Assembly (NCBI GenBank): GCA_013289855.1
Contig: JABCZD010000008.1
Span: forward strand, 176,300-240,299
Reading direction: 5' to 3'
DNA from: Acidobacteriota bacterium
GTDB taxonomy: Bacteria; Acidobacteriota; Terriglobia; Acidiferrales; UBA7541
DNA length: 64,000 bases
Position 1 is the stretch's first letter; each line of letters starts with the position of its first letter. The notes below the pieces were generated by a model that saw nothing but the letters and a program-made list of their open reading frames with translations, was not told the DNA's origin and ran no database searches. Shown in pieces: positions 1 to 9,193 of this stretch. Made by a program: the position numbers and the translations under genes.

Positions 1-3000
1 ATACTCCGGCTTGTGCGGTTCCGGCACGGGATGCTTCGCCAACTCTTCCAGCGCCAGGCTCACCGCTTTTTCCAGCTGCGGATCGTGCCCCTCGCTCACC
101 GGCTTCGGCTCCATGTCCACTTCATAGTCCGGAGGCACGCCGTGATTCTCCACATCCCATTTCCCTTCGGGACTGAAAAATCCAAAGCTGGGCGAGGTCA
201 CATTTCCCCCATCCATCAGCGTCGGAATCCCGCCAATACCCACCAGCCCGCCCCAAGTGCGCTTGCCCACCAACGGCCCCAGTTGCGCTTCACGGAAATA
301 CCACGGCATGGCATCCCCGCCCGAGCCCGCGAACTCATTGATGATCATTACCTTCGGCCCCAGAATCGCCGCCTGCGGTGTGCGGTAGATCGCTCCGTAA
401 CGCGGCGCCCACCAGCTCATCAGCGTGCGCTGCATGGCGTGAATAATATAGTCGGCCGCCTGCCCACCGCTGTTGAAGCGCTCGTCGATGACCGCGCCTT
501 GTTTGTCCAGTTGCGCAAAATAGTAGCGATTAAAATTTGTTAGCCCGCCCAGCGCGGTGTCCGGCAAATACACATACGCCAATTTCCCAGCGCTCAGCTC
601 CTGCACTTTGCGCCGGTTCGCTTCAATCCACGCCAGATTGCGCAAAGTAAGATCCTCTCCGACGGGCGTCACGGTGACGTCGCGCGCATCCTTGCCGCTG
701 GCGTCGGAAGCGACCTTGAGCACCACCTGCGTCCCCGTGGTCGCCTCCAGCAATCGCTGAATGTCATCAGAGCCACTCAGCTCTTGGCCGCCAATCGCCA
801 GAATGAAATCTCCCTCCGCGACTTTCACTCCCGGCTCCGTCAACGGCGCACGCGTCTGCGGATTCCAGTGCTCGCCGGTGTAAATGCGTTTGATGCGGTA
901 GCGGCCATTTACAATTTCGTAGTCCGCGCCCAGCAAACCACCCGGCACGCGCGCTGGATGTGCAATCGTTCCACCGAAGCCGCGCAGATGCCCGATCGAA
1001 AAATCTCCCAGCATCTCCTGGAACAAATAATTTAGATCGCTGCGGGATCCCACCTCGTCTAGATACGGGCGGAATTTCGCTTCCTCCGCCACGGTGTTCA
1101 CGCCGTGATAGTGCGCATCGTAAAAGAAGCTCCGCTCCACTTGCCAGATCTCGTGAAACATCTGCCGCCACTCGGCGCGCGGATCCACGCGCACTTCCAT
1201 GCGGGATATATCCAATCTGCCTTCGCCGGGTTTCACCGGCACATCCGCGGCCACGATTAGAAACGTCGGTGCGGCGCCGCCCGGCGCTGGCGCACCATCG
1301 CCGCCAGCCATCTCCAACAGCATCTTGTTCCCGTCGAACGAAAGATCAAATCCCGCTACGTGCTCTGCCAGCTTCTCAGTTTTCTTCGTCTTCAACTCAA
1401 ACCGCGACAGCGTCAACCCGCGACCCATCGCGAATCTTCCGCCGCCCTCCAGCAAGTACAGCGTGCCTTCCTTGCCCGCTGTGAGACCGGCGAAATTGGC
1501 CGCCGGAATCGGCAACGCCACCGCGCGATCCTCCAGATGCTCCAGATCAATCTTCACCGGCTTGGCTTTTTCTGTTTTCTCCGGCTTCCCTGCCTCATCC
1601 GGCTTCTTGGCCGCGGCATCCGATGCGGCCTTATCGGCGGATTTGTCCCCAGCACCAGCGGCATCGCCGTCTTTCTTATCTTTCGCGTCCGGTTTTTTCT
1701 CGTCCTCGCTCTGCACCGCAATCGGCGAAGCCGTATCCGATGCCAGCGCCAAGCCATACACGCTGCGCGTCACGCTGAACGCGTCGCTGCTCATGTCCAG
1801 GCCGCTGGTCGTCGTCCCGTAATTCGTACTTTCCGTGAAATACAAATACTTCCCGCCGCGATCAAACGCGGGAAAGCGCACGTCGCTCATCCCATCGCTG
1901 ACCTGCGTGCTCTTCCCCGTGGCCACCGAGTACAGAAATAGCGCATGAAAGCGATTCGGCACGGTCTGCGTGTACGCCAGCCACTTCGAATCCGGCGACC
2001 ACGACGCGTCGTAATCGCCATCGTCCACAAACGCTTTGTCGATCACCGTAGCTTTTCCAGCTACGGTATCCAGCACCCAGATCTCCGTCTTGTTGTCGTG
2101 AAACGCGATTAACTTCGCATCCGGCGACCAGTGCGGCGAAAAATAATACGTCGCATCATTCGCCAGCGGAAACTTCTTCACCTCGCCCGCGCCGGTCTGA
2201 CTGCTGACGTGCAACGCATATTGCCCAGACTCATCAGAAAAATAAGCGATGCTCTGCCCGTCCGGTGACCACGCCGGATCACGTTCCATCACCCCCGGCG
2301 TATTGGTGATGTCCCGCGTGGCGCTCTCTTTGGCCGGCACGGTAAGAATCTCGCCATGCGCCTCAAAAACCGCGCGGACTCCCGTCGGCGAAATCCCATA
2401 GTTCTGAATGTCCCGCTCCACCGGAGAAATGCGCGCCCGTACATCCGGCAGGTCCGCGCTCACATCCACGTTGATCTGCTGCGTCTTCCCGCTGGCCGCG
2501 TCGTACAAAAACAATTCGCCAAAGCGGTCGTACACGATTCCGCCCGGCCCTGCACTCGCCGAACGAATATCCGCCCCGTCGTTCTTCACCACTTCCTTCA
2601 CCGCTTTCGTCGCCGGCTCAAACCGGAACAGCGTCGTCGCGCCGTTGCGGTCGGAAAGAAAATAAACGTTTTTGTCCACCCACATCGGCGCGTAATCGTT
2701 CGAGCGCTCTTTCGGCACTTTCACCACGTCCAGCGTGGCCATGTCCGCGATCCACACCGAGCTGGCCAACCCGCCGCGATAATTTTTCCACGCCACATAC
2801 GCCGAATAATTAAACGCCGCGCCGCCGCCCACCGGCGAGTACGCAAGATATTTTCCATCCGCAGAAAAATTCCCCGCAAACGCCATCGGCAAAGGCAGCG
2901 CCGTCGCCAGCCCGCCATTCACCGACACCTTAAACAGCTTGGTATACCGCGGGCTGCCGCTCTCGCGGTTCGACCGGAAAATCACGTTCTTCCCGTCCGG

Positions 3001-3351
3001 CATCCATCCCACCGCCGCATCCGCCGCCGGATGATGCGTAAGCCGCTTCGGCACCCCGCCAATCGTGGGCACCACGAATACATCCGTGTTCCCGTCGTAC
3101 TCTCCGGTAAACGCAATGGTGTTTCCATCCGGCGAAAACACCGGGTCCGTCTCAATCCCCGTCCCCGTCGTCAACCGCACCGCGTGCCCGCCGACGCGCT
3201 CCACCGTCCACAAATCTCCCGCATACGAAAACACAATCACCTTGCCGTTAAACGCCGGCCGCTGCAGCAAAGGATGTCCACCCTGCGCGGCAAGCATCAA
3301 CGGACAAAGCACAGCAATAATTAAGGAAAAAAACAGGTGGGTCACACGCAT
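1..3351 (-). CDS. Tricorn-like S41 family protease, C-terminus cut by window edge
   Basis: Large secreted or periplasmic serine protease of the tricorn/S41 type. The start at 3351 is an ATG preceded by GGAG nine bases upstream and opens a hydrophobic signal peptide ending near LMLAAQG. The first part reads as WD40/TolB-like propeller blades (repeated SPDG and PDGK motifs), followed by a PDZ-like region and a C-terminal S41 catalytic region. The catalytic serine sits in NEFAGSGGDAMPW, as in tricorn. The frame is open to base 1 (1117 codons) and the last residues, with LEEL and PVPEPHKPEY, match the usual C-terminal tail, so only about ten residues should be missing. Tricorn proteases degrade oligopeptides. 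Here the signal peptide points to degrading extracellular or periplasmic peptides rather than a cytosolic role (inference). Confidence 0.93.
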   Translation of the reverse strand, partial: MRVTHLFFSLIIAVLCPLMLAAQGGHPLLQRPAFNGKVIVFSYAGDLWTVERVGGHAVRLTTGTGIETDPVFSPDGNTIAFTGEYDGNTDVFVVPTIGGVPKRLTHHPAADAAVGWMPDGKNVIFRSNRESGSPRYTKLFKVSVNGGLATALPLPMAFAGNFSADGKYLAYSPVGGGAAFNYSAYVAWKNYRGGLASSVWIADMATLDVVKVPKERSNDYAPMWVDKNVYFLSDRNGATTLFRFEPATKAVKEVVKNDGADIRSASAGPGGIVYDRFGELFLYDAASGKTQQINVDVSADLPDVRARISPVERDIQNYGISPTGVRAVFEAHGEILTVPAKESATRDITNTPGVMERDPAWSPDGQSIAYFSDESGQYALHVSSQTGAGEVKKFPLANDATYYFSPHWSPDAKLIAFHDNKTEIWVLDTVAGKATVIDKAFVDDGDYDASWSPDSKWLAYTQTVPNRFHALFLYSVATGKSTQVSDGMSDVRFPAFDRGGKYLYFTESTNYGTTTSGLDMSSDAFSVTRSVYGLALASDTASPIAVQSEDEKKPDAKDKKDGDAAGAGDKSADKAASDAAAKKPDEAGKPEKTEKAKPVKIDLEHLEDRAVALPIPAANFAGLTAGKEGTLYLLEGGGRFAMGRGLTLSRFELKTKKTEKLAEHVAGFDLSFDGNKMLLEMAGGDGAPAPGGAAPTFLIVAADVPVKPGEGRLDISRMEVRVDPRAEWRQMFHEIWQVERSFFYDAHYHGVNTVAEEAKFRPYLDEVGSRSDLNYLFQEMLGDFSIGHLRGFGGTIAHPARVPGGLLGADYEIVNGRYRIKRIYTGEHWNPQTRAPLTEPGVKVAEGDFILAIGGQELSGSDDIQRLLEATTGTQVVLKVASDASGKDARDVTVTPVGEDLTLRNLAWIEANRRKVQELSAGKLAYVYLPDTALGGLTNFNRYYFAQLDKQGAVIDERFNSGGQAADYIIHAMQRTLMSWWAPRYGAIYRTPQAAILGPKVMIINEFAGSGGDAMPWYFREAQLGPLVGKRTWGGLVGIGGIPTLMDGGNVTSPSFGFFSPEGKWDVENHGVPPDYEVDMEPKPVSEGHDPQLEKAVSLALEELAKHPVPEPHKPEY

Positions 3352-3487
3352 CTTTATTTTCTCCATTACTTATAGGCACGCATAATACACCAACCCCTGG
3401 CATGTGACGTATCGCCACCGCTGATGGGTACTTCAGGGTTTGTGTGAGACAAGAATCTTTGTGCGCCGCAGCTTTCAACCGCCCTGC

Positions 3488-4162
3488 TCATCCAATGTGG
3501 AGCGTCACCGACTCCATCAACTCCTTCATCCCATTCCAAGTAATCTGCACCCCAATGCAAACCAAAAAGAACGACGACAGTTGCGTGATCACCGTCATTC
3601 CCGTTGGACCGAGCATCCGCCCCAAACGCTCTGCAAATCCATAACACAAAAAAATACTGACCGCGATCAACACCAATCCGACCAGTGCCGCGATAATCGT
3701 CAAGGGATGAAAGGGATGCCGGTGCGCCGCGTTCGCTCCCAGCGTAATTGCCACGGAAATCGATCCCGGCCCCACAGTCAGCGGCAACGTCAACGGATAA
3801 AACGCCTGCCGAAATGTATCCTGCGGCTGCACGGTCCTGTGCACATCGTGTTTCTCATCGTCTCGCTGCCTCAGCAACGCCCAGCCTGTAGCAATCACGA
3901 TGAGCCCTCCGCCCACCTGCACCACCGGCAGCGAAATCCCAAAAAACGCCAAGATATAAGTCCCCACAAAATAAGACCCAATCAGCAACAAAAAACTATT
4001 CACCGCAATCCGCCACGACAATGCTTTTCGCGCGTCCGTCGTGTATCCGCTGGTCAGCACCAGAAAAAACGGGCTCCCACCGATCGGATCCACAATAGGA
4101 AACAACGCCACCAGCACTAGCAATAAATTTTTCGCCGCATCTTGCATGGGTTCGGTCACCAT
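3488..4162 (-). CDS. MarC family integral membrane protein
   Basis: A 224-residue protein of the MarC (UPF0056, NAAT) family, inner membrane proteins with about six transmembrane helices whose substrate is mostly unknown. Family signatures are visible: FPIVDPIGGSPFFL near residue 20, VQVGGGLIVIATGWALL near 80 and PLTLPLTVGPGSISVAI near 125. The length is normal for the family. A second in-frame ATG five codons in (4147) could be the true start, but AAAGAGA just upstream of 4162 favours the longer form. It stands alone between the tricorn-like protease and a tRNA gene, so context adds nothing about its substrate. Confidence 0.9.
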   Translation of the reverse strand: MVTEPMQDAAKNLLLVLVALFPIVDPIGGSPFFLVLTSGYTTDARKALSWRIAVNSFLLLIGSYFVGTYILAFFGISLPVVQVGGGLIVIATGWALLRQRDDEKHDVHRTVQPQDTFRQAFYPLTLPLTVGPGSISVAITLGANAAHRHPFHPLTIIAALVGLVLIAVSIFLCYGFAERLGRMLGPTGMTVITQLSSFFLVCIGVQITWNGMKELMESVTLHIG

Positions 4163-4269
4163 TCTCTTTAGATTTTACGTCTGTCGACCGGACACATGTC
4201 CACAGGACTCGTCGGCTAGCGGGATCCAGAAGTTAAACTACATGATTTGGAAGGTGTTGCAAGAAAAAC

Positions 4270-4344
4270 TGGAGCCGAGAGCGAGAGTTGAACTCGCGAC
4301 CTGCCGATTACGAATCGGCTGCTCTACCACTGAGCTACCTCGGC
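4270..4344 (-). tRNA. tRNA-Thr (anticodon CGU)
   Basis: The minus strand folds as a standard 75-nt tRNA. The acceptor GCCGAGG pairs with TCTCGGC (one G-U pair). The D arm is GCTC...GAGC, the anticodon stem GCCGA/TCGGC carries the loop TTCGTAA (anticodon CGT), and the T arm contains GTTCAACTC. The CCA end is encoded at 4270-4272. Anticodon CGU decodes ACG threonine codons. Confidence 0.97.
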
Positions 4345-4355
4345 CTGCCTTTACG

Positions 4356-4385
4356 ACAATAGCATTCGCAGAAATTTTCTGTCAA
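4356..4385 (-). promoter_or_regulatory. Sigma-70 type promoter of tRNA-Thr
   Basis: On the minus strand a perfect TTGACA (4380-4385) is followed after 18 bp by TATTGT (4356-4361). Transcription would start about five bases before the mature tRNA 5' end at 4344, as expected for a tRNA promoter. Confidence 0.65.
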
Positions 4386-4516
4386 TTCACCGGTGCACCG
4401 CGGTTTCCCCGGCGCTTGCTTCGAAGAGGCTACGAAGCCAGCAGGAATTACGGTATTATCTGGCGGGCCGACCCGGCCGGGTTCGAACCATTATCCACCA
4501 CAGGAGGAACACACCC

Positions 4517-4786
4517 ATGATCAAGAGAAACTTGCTAGTAGCTCTCGCGCTCTGCGTAGCCTTTGCCGCGCTTGCCTTTGCCCAAGAGCCGCCGGTCAAC
4601 GTTGGCGAACGGCACGGAAACATGCGCGCCGCCCAGCAACTCATCCAGCAAGCGTGGCAAAAAGTAAACGAAGCGCAACAAGACAATCATTACAATCTGG
4701 GCGGTCACGCCGGGAAAGCCAAGGAACTTCTCGTTCAGGCCAGCGAGGAAATCAGACTCTCCGCGGACGCCGCCAATTCGCACTAG
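4517..4786 (+). CDS. Small secreted helical protein, unknown function
   Basis: An 89-residue protein I cannot assign to a named family. Residues 1-22 form a clear signal peptide with cleavage after AFA, giving a mature protein of about 67 residues. The mature part is Gln/Ala-rich and predicted helical (AAQQLIQQAWQKVNEAQQ), ending in a GGHAGKAKELLVQASEEI helix, which suggests a small periplasmic helical hairpin. AGGAGG lies at ideal distance from the ATG. It begins about 130 bp past the divergently read tRNA-Thr and is convergent with the DinB gene. Confidence 0.75.
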   Translation: MIKRNLLVALALCVAFAALAFAQEPPVNVGERHGNMRAAQQLIQQAWQKVNEAQQDNHYNLGGHAGKAKELLVQASEEIRLSADAANSH

Positions 4787-4820
4787 CTAAGAATCGTCCG
4801 TAGAACTCCGGCAAAGCATC

Positions 4821-5435
4821 CTACATGGCGGTGCGGCCGGCGCCCTGGCGCGCTTCCTTATGAAGCGCAGCCGGGCCGCCAGTCGCCCCGCACTCCTTCC
4901 ACAGCTTCTCCCAATTCCATATCCCGTACCCCAACTCTTGCGGCAACGGGAATCCCATCTGGTGCGCCAGCATGCACACCTGCCCGCGATGGTGGGCTTC
5001 GTGCGCCAGCATATAGCACAGCATTTCCGGGCCAACCGGCCAAGCCTTGGCCCAGCCGTCTCTGCAAAACTCCTTGATGCGGCCCTCGCCGCCGAGCGCC
5101 TCGGCAAGCATCTCCGTGCAGCGTGCGCCACTCTCGGCCAATCCCGCACGGGCCTGCTTGGGCGTGCAATGCGCACGGGTAAGCTGTCGTGGAACTTTCA
5201 GGTGCGGCGCCGTGAGCCTGACCCACTTCGTGCGCACGTTGTGCATGTGCGTGAAGATCGCCACAATGCTGCGGGTCTTGCCGGGCGGTTTCGCTTTCCA
5301 CGCGGCAGGGTCCAGATGCTCGATAAGCATCTGGTTCATGCGCTCGTTGACGGCAAAAATCTGCGCTGCGGTTCGGCCCGCTGGAGCGAATTGAGCAAAA
5401 GGTTGCGTCCGAATCTTGTCTTGGCGCGTGGCCAC
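4821..5435 (-). CDS. DinB family protein
   Basis: A 204-residue DinB/YfiT-like four-helix bundle protein. The family binds a divalent metal through three histidines and includes thiol-dependent transferases, but most members are uncharacterised. Candidate ligands here are the His in IFTHMHN (residues about 60-66) and the pair in AHEAHHRGQV (about 146-155), which is the usual C-terminal HxxxH motif. The C-terminal 30 residues (LHKEARQGAGRTAM) look like an unstructured extension. The start at 5435 gives the normal family length. Confidence 0.85.
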   Translation of the reverse strand: MATRQDKIRTQPFAQFAPAGRTAAQIFAVNERMNQMLIEHLDPAAWKAKPPGKTRSIVAIFTHMHNVRTKWVRLTAPHLKVPRQLTRAHCTPKQARAGLAESGARCTEMLAEALGGEGRIKEFCRDGWAKAWPVGPEMLCYMLAHEAHHRGQVCMLAHQMGFPLPQELGYGIWNWEKLWKECGATGGPAALHKEARQGAGRTAM

Positions 5436-5475
5436 GGTTCCCTACTCTATGCGTGCGCGCGATTTATCGCACGCC

Positions 5476-5709
5476 TTACCGCGAAAACGGATACATCGCC
5501 CAGCCAATCCCAATCCCAATCACCAAAAACAAAAACAGCGACCACGCTATGTACTTCACCCGATCCATCGGCCGCCGCCGGCTCAGAAATCCGAACGCCA
5601 CCGAAATCATCACGGCAAATACAAGCATGCCCTGGAAATGACTCAGCCGAATTCTGGAAGAAGTATCGATCATGCTCCCAATCGTGCCCCCGACCTGGAC
5701 GAAGCTCAC
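5476..5709 (-). CDS. Small two-helix membrane protein
   Basis: A 77-residue protein with two predicted transmembrane helices (about residues 27-43 and 52-72, ending IGWAMYPFSR). It starts at a GTG that overlaps the stop of the upstream DUF6677-like gene by four bases (GTGA), so the two are almost certainly translationally coupled. Its function is unknown. I infer it forms a membrane unit with its neighbour. Confidence 0.75.
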   Translation of the reverse strand: MSFVQVGGTIGSMIDTSSRIRLSHFQGMLVFAVMISVAFGFLSRRRPMDRVKYIAWSLFLFLVIGIGIGWAMYPFSR

Positions 5710-6197
5710 GCCTTATGCCCCCGCGCCGCTTCAAACGCGTGCAACGCCGCCAGTAAATTCAAAATTCCCGCCGTGGCCAGAAATCGCGTGCCGTAGTCCC
5801 CGTTCGCGTGTGATACATCTGCCCCAAATTTCTCAATCGACCGCGCCACAAAATAAAATCCGCCCGCGCCCAGATCCGCCACATACCCCAGCGTGTCGAA
5901 CGCATCTCCCCCGCCCGAACTAAAAATATTTCCGCGCATCCCCGCGCCAAGCACCACCAGGACGCCCACGGTTATAAAACACGCCACCGCTCGTCCCCAC
6001 ATCCTCAGCAACGCATGCCCCAGCCCAGGCACCAGCCACCCCGCCACCGCAATCGCCAGCGCGAGCGCTTCCCGCCCACTCGGCTTTTTTTGCGCTACGT
6101 ATGCAGCCCGCTCGCCGCCAGGGTGAGGCCCAGCCTGCGCCGGAACTTCTGCTCTAACCTCGGACGAAACCGCCTCGTTCCCAGTCACTTCATCCAT
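5706..6197 (-). CDS. DUF6677-like membrane protein
   Basis: A 163-residue protein with a polar N-terminus and two or three hydrophobic segments. It carries GWLVPGLGHALLRMWGRA (residues about 53-70), a motif shared by small acidobacterial membrane proteins grouped as DUF6677, and a conserved DYGTRFLATAGILNLLAALHAF near the C-terminus. No biochemical role is known for the family. The gene is coupled by a 4-bp overlap to the small membrane protein that follows and lies downstream of the M24 peptidase on the same strand. Confidence 0.75.
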   Translation of the reverse strand: MDEVTGNEAVSSEVRAEVPAQAGPHPGGERAAYVAQKKPSGREALALAIAVAGWLVPGLGHALLRMWGRAVACFITVGVLVVLGAGMRGNIFSSGGGDAFDTLGYVADLGAGGFYFVARSIEKFGADVSHANGDYGTRFLATAGILNLLAALHAFEAARGHKA

Positions 6198-6324
6198 AAT
6201 TTATGTACGCACCAATTTTTTTGGAGTGCGGCGGTTTACCCTGAGCGCTTTGCGCGAAGGGCTTGACGCCACCTTCTCGGTGTACAAAGCGCCATAATCT
6301 CAAAATCACCCGCAACCGCCCTCA

Positions 6325-7503
6325 TCACGCCAGCAGCGCCAAAACCTCCGTCTGCACCGCCCCCGTCACATACGCCTCGCGCTCGCCGATATACACGTCC
6401 ACCTCGCTGCGAATCCCAAAATCCTTCAAATAAATCCCCGGCTCGACCGACGTGCACGTCCGCGGAATCAACCGCCGCACATCATGCGTCTCCAGACCAT
6501 CCATGTTCGCACCATTCCCATGAATCGCTTCGCCGATATTATGTCCCGTGCGATGGAAAAAGTATTTCCCGTAACCCGCTTTCTCAATCACGTCGCGCGC
6601 CGCCTTATCCACTTCCCAGCCTTGCAGCACTTTACCCGCCGCCACGCGCGAGCGAATCAGCACCACAGCCTTATCGCGCGCCTCGCGCACCACCCGAAAA
6701 ACCTTGGCATATTTCTCCGGCACCGTCGCTCCCAGATAACCCACCCAGGTAATGTCGTAATACACGCTCCCGGGCTTCTTCATCTTTCCCCAAACATCCA
6801 GCAGCAAAAAATCCCCTTCGCCAATCGCCGCCGATTTTTCCGCCGTTGGCCCATAATGCGGATCGCTGGCGTTCGCCCCCACCGCCACGTCCGGCCCTTC
6901 ATCCGTAACAACTCCCGCCGCGGCAAACTCCCGCAGAATAAATTCCTTCAAATCAAACTCCGACACCGCCTTCTTTTCCCGCACCCGGTCGCCGGCCAGC
7001 TTAAATGCCCCCGCCACAATCCGGTCAATCGCCGCTCCCGCCGCCCTATGCGACGCCAACTGCCCCGGCGTCCAGCACGCCTCGTATTTTTGTACCAAAT
7101 CCGCAGAGCTGACCACCTTCGCCCCCGCCCCGCGCACCAACTCAACCGTTCCCGCGTCCACCATCGCCACATAAGGAATTTCATTCTTCGGCGAATACTG
7201 CATCGCAACGCGCTTCGCGCCACCGAGCAGCCTCTTCAAATTCCCCTGCAACTCCCCGTACCCCGCATAGTACAAAGCCGCCCCCGGCAAACTTTCCAGC
7301 GCCGCCGTCTCAATCTTGTGCAACAACTTTCGTGGCGCGCCTTTCGCCGGAATAAAATAAAACCACCGCCGCGTCCTCATCCCCTCCGGCAATTTCAGTA
7401 GCCGCAGCGCAATGGGATCCCGCCCGCGAAAATCGTAGAACAACCACCCGTCGAGCCCCGCCGCCAGCAAATCTTTCTGAATCTCTTTAATAGCCACGCT
7501 CAT
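6325..7503 (-). CDS. M24 family metallopeptidase (Xaa-Pro aminopeptidase-like)
   Basis: A 392-residue protein with an N-terminal creatinase-like domain (residues about 1-150) and a C-terminal pita-bread M24 domain. All five expected metal ligands are visible: Asp in LLLDVWGK, Asp in VYYDITW, His in HRTGHNIGE, Glu in TSVEPGIY and Glu in RSEVDVY. The family hydrolyses peptides with proline in second position. I chose the ATG at 7503 because GGAG lies eight bases upstream. The longer reading from 7593 would translate a dispersed repeat (7532-7576) into an unlikely Phe/Ser-rich leader. Confidence 0.9.
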   Translation of the reverse strand: MSVAIKEIQKDLLAAGLDGWLFYDFRGRDPIALRLLKLPEGMRTRRWFYFIPAKGAPRKLLHKIETAALESLPGAALYYAGYGELQGNLKRLLGGAKRVAMQYSPKNEIPYVAMVDAGTVELVRGAGAKVVSSADLVQKYEACWTPGQLASHRAAGAAIDRIVAGAFKLAGDRVREKKAVSEFDLKEFILREFAAAGVVTDEGPDVAVGANASDPHYGPTAEKSAAIGEGDFLLLDVWGKMKKPGSVYYDITWVGYLGATVPEKYAKVFRVVREARDKAVVLIRSRVAAGKVLQGWEVDKAARDVIEKAGYGKYFFHRTGHNIGEAIHGNGANMDGLETHDVRRLIPRTCTSVEPGIYLKDFGIRSEVDVYIGEREAYVTGAVQTEVLALLA

Positions 7504-7531
7504 CAAGGACACTCCGCAATAACTGAATGGA

Positions 7532-7576
7532 AATTTGAACGCCGAGAACGCGGAGTGCGCAGAGAACAAGAAGAAA
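7532..7576 (+). repeat. Dispersed repeat, AACGCRGAGAACGCGGAG type, copy 1
   Basis: The sequence GAACGCCGAGAACGCGGAG followed by TGCGCAGAGAAC matches three other places in the window (9131-9174 reversed, 52519-52557, 54699-54737). It lies just upstream of the M24 peptidase gene. Confidence 0.6.
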
Positions 7577-7649
7577 TTTCGCCGCGCCCGCATCCATACA
7601 GGCCCGCGTCTACGCCGGCTATCGTAAAACCCGGCGCAATCGAATCCCG

Positions 7650-7949
7650 CTAGGCCTCTGTCGTCAACAACCCTCGCACCTGCTCCTCCGTCACCCCGCG
7701 CACCTCAATCCGCTTCGTCCGACTCCGCTCGCCGCTCAAAATCCTAACAGCCCCGCGAGAGCAATTCAAAACGTGCGCCAGAAACTCTACCAACGCCTCA
7801 TTCGCGCGATCCTCCAGCGCCGGCGCCCGCAACCGCACCTTCAACGCCCCATCCATCTCCCCAGCAATCTCATCCTTACTAGCGCGCGGCTGCACCCGCA
7901 CCATAAACACGACCGCCCGGGTCTCGACATTAGTTTCAACTCGCAGCAC
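7650..7949 (-). CDS. DUF167 (YggU) family protein
   Basis: A 99-residue protein of the DUF167/UPF0235 family, small alpha/beta proteins of unknown role. Diagnostic stretches are VRVQPRASKDEIAG near residue 20, KVRLRAPALEDRANEALVEF near 40, and ILSGERSRTKRIEV near 70. The GTG at 7949 is the first start; an ATG at 7904 just before the conserved core is an alternative. It lies in the same minus-strand run as a YggS homologue. YggS and YggU genes are neighbours in many bacteria. Confidence 0.85.
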   Translation of the reverse strand: MLRVETNVETRAVVFMVRVQPRASKDEIAGEMDGALKVRLRAPALEDRANEALVEFLAHVLNCSRGAVRILSGERSRTKRIEVRGVTEEQVRGLLTTEA

Positions 7950-7960
7950 AATTCGCCGTT

Positions 7961-7990
7961 GTAGCGGCCGCCTTCTGAGGCGGTCGCCTT
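7961..7990 (+). repeat. REP-like palindrome (GTAGCGGC type)
   Basis: The block GTAGCGGC then GCCT-TCTG-AGGC shares the GTAG[C/T]GGC flank and short-loop palindrome of a family seen at ten sites in the window. It sits in the gap between the YggU and OYE-family genes. Confidence 0.6.
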
Positions 7991-8024
7991 TCCGCTCGTT
8001 CCACCTGAGCGAAAACGATATCTC

Positions 8025-9083
8025 TCACCACGCTCTCTCATACTGCACCGGCGCCTTAATCTTCACCTCCAGCGCCTTCGCCGCCCGCCGCGGCCAATAC
8101 GGATCTCGCAAAAGTTGCCGCGCCAAGAACACCATGTCCGCCTGCCCGGTCGCCACAATCGTATCCGCTTGCGCCGCGTCCGTAATCATTCCCACCGCCC
8201 CGGTAGCGATCCCCGTCTGCTTTCGTATCTCTGCGGCAAACTTCACCTGATACCCCGGCCCCACAAGAATTGTCGCCCCCGCCACATTCCCGCCAGACGA
8301 CGCGTCGATCAAATCCACGCCCATCCCTTTCAACTTTTTCCCCAACGCAATCGTCGCGTCCAAATTCCACCCGTCTTCCACCCAATCCGTGGCCGACACC
8401 CGATAAAACAGCGGCAATCTCTCCGGCCAAACTTCTCGCACCGCTTCCACCACCCGCAGCGGCAGCCGCACCCGATTCTCAAAACTCCCGCCATACTCAT
8501 CCGTCCGCAAATTCGATAGCGGCGAGAGAAATTCGTGCAGCAAATATCCGTGCGCCGAATGAATCTCGATCACTTCAAATCCCGCCGCCAGCGCACGTTC
8601 CGCCCCGCGACGAAAATCCGCCACCACGCCATCAATCTCCGCCAAACTCAAAGCCCGCGGCAAAGGATAATCGTCATTAAACGGAACCGCGCTCGGCGCC
8701 ACCGGTTCCCACCCGCCATCCGCAATCGCAATTTTCTTCCCGCCCAACCACGGCGCCCCAGTACTTCCCTTCCTCCCGGAATGCGCCAACTGCATCCCCG
8801 CCACCGCACCATGCTCGCGAATAAATTTCGTAATCGGCCGCCACGATTCCACGTGCGCATCCAGATAAATCCCCGTGTCCGCGCCAGAAATCCGCCCCAC
8901 CGCCTGCACCGCCGACGCCTCCGTAAACACCAGCCCCGCCCCACCCACCGCCCGGCTCCCCAAATGCACCAAATGCCACGTCTGCGGATGCCCATCCACC
9001 GCCGAGTACTCGCACATCGGCGAAACCACAATCCGATTCTTAAACTCCACGTCCCGCATCTTAATCGCCGTAAATAGCGCCAT
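8025..9083 (-). CDS. NADH:flavin oxidoreductase, Old Yellow Enzyme family (YqjM-like)
   Basis: A 352-residue FMN-dependent TIM-barrel ene-reductase, expected to reduce the activated C=C bond of enones with NADPH. Features of the YqjM subclass are present: the active-site Cys in SPMCEYS near residue 24, QLAHSGRKGS near 99, the substrate-anion His pair in EIHSAHGYLLHEFLSPLSN near 175, and the FMN phosphate-binding VGMI and MVFLARQLLRDPYWP at the C-terminus. Its length is typical. The start at 9083 gives the canonical N-terminal ALFTAIKMRDVEFKNRIV. The natural substrate cannot be read from sequence. Confidence 0.92.
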   Translation of the reverse strand: MALFTAIKMRDVEFKNRIVVSPMCEYSAVDGHPQTWHLVHLGSRAVGGAGLVFTEASAVQAVGRISGADTGIYLDAHVESWRPITKFIREHGAVAGMQLAHSGRKGSTGAPWLGGKKIAIADGGWEPVAPSAVPFNDDYPLPRALSLAEIDGVVADFRRGAERALAAGFEVIEIHSAHGYLLHEFLSPLSNLRTDEYGGSFENRVRLPLRVVEAVREVWPERLPLFYRVSATDWVEDGWNLDATIALGKKLKGMGVDLIDASSGGNVAGATILVGPGYQVKFAAEIRKQTGIATGAVGMITDAAQADTIVATGQADMVFLARQLLRDPYWPRRAAKALEVKIKAPVQYERAW

Positions 9084-9130
9084 ACTTCGTACCCTCTTCC
9101 GTTACTTCTCGGTCTTCCAGACGTTCCATG

Positions 9131-9174
9131 TCTTCTCTGTGAACTCTGTGCCTCTGCATTCTCTGCGTTAAGTC
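9131..9174 (-). repeat. Dispersed repeat, AACGCAGAGAA type, copy 2
   Basis: On the minus strand this reads CTTAACGCAGAGAATGCAG followed by AGGCACAGAG, matching the copies at 7532, 52519 and 54699. It fills the gap between the OYE-family gene and yggS. Confidence 0.6.
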
Positions 9175-9193
9175 AAGTCGTTGCTGTTGGTCT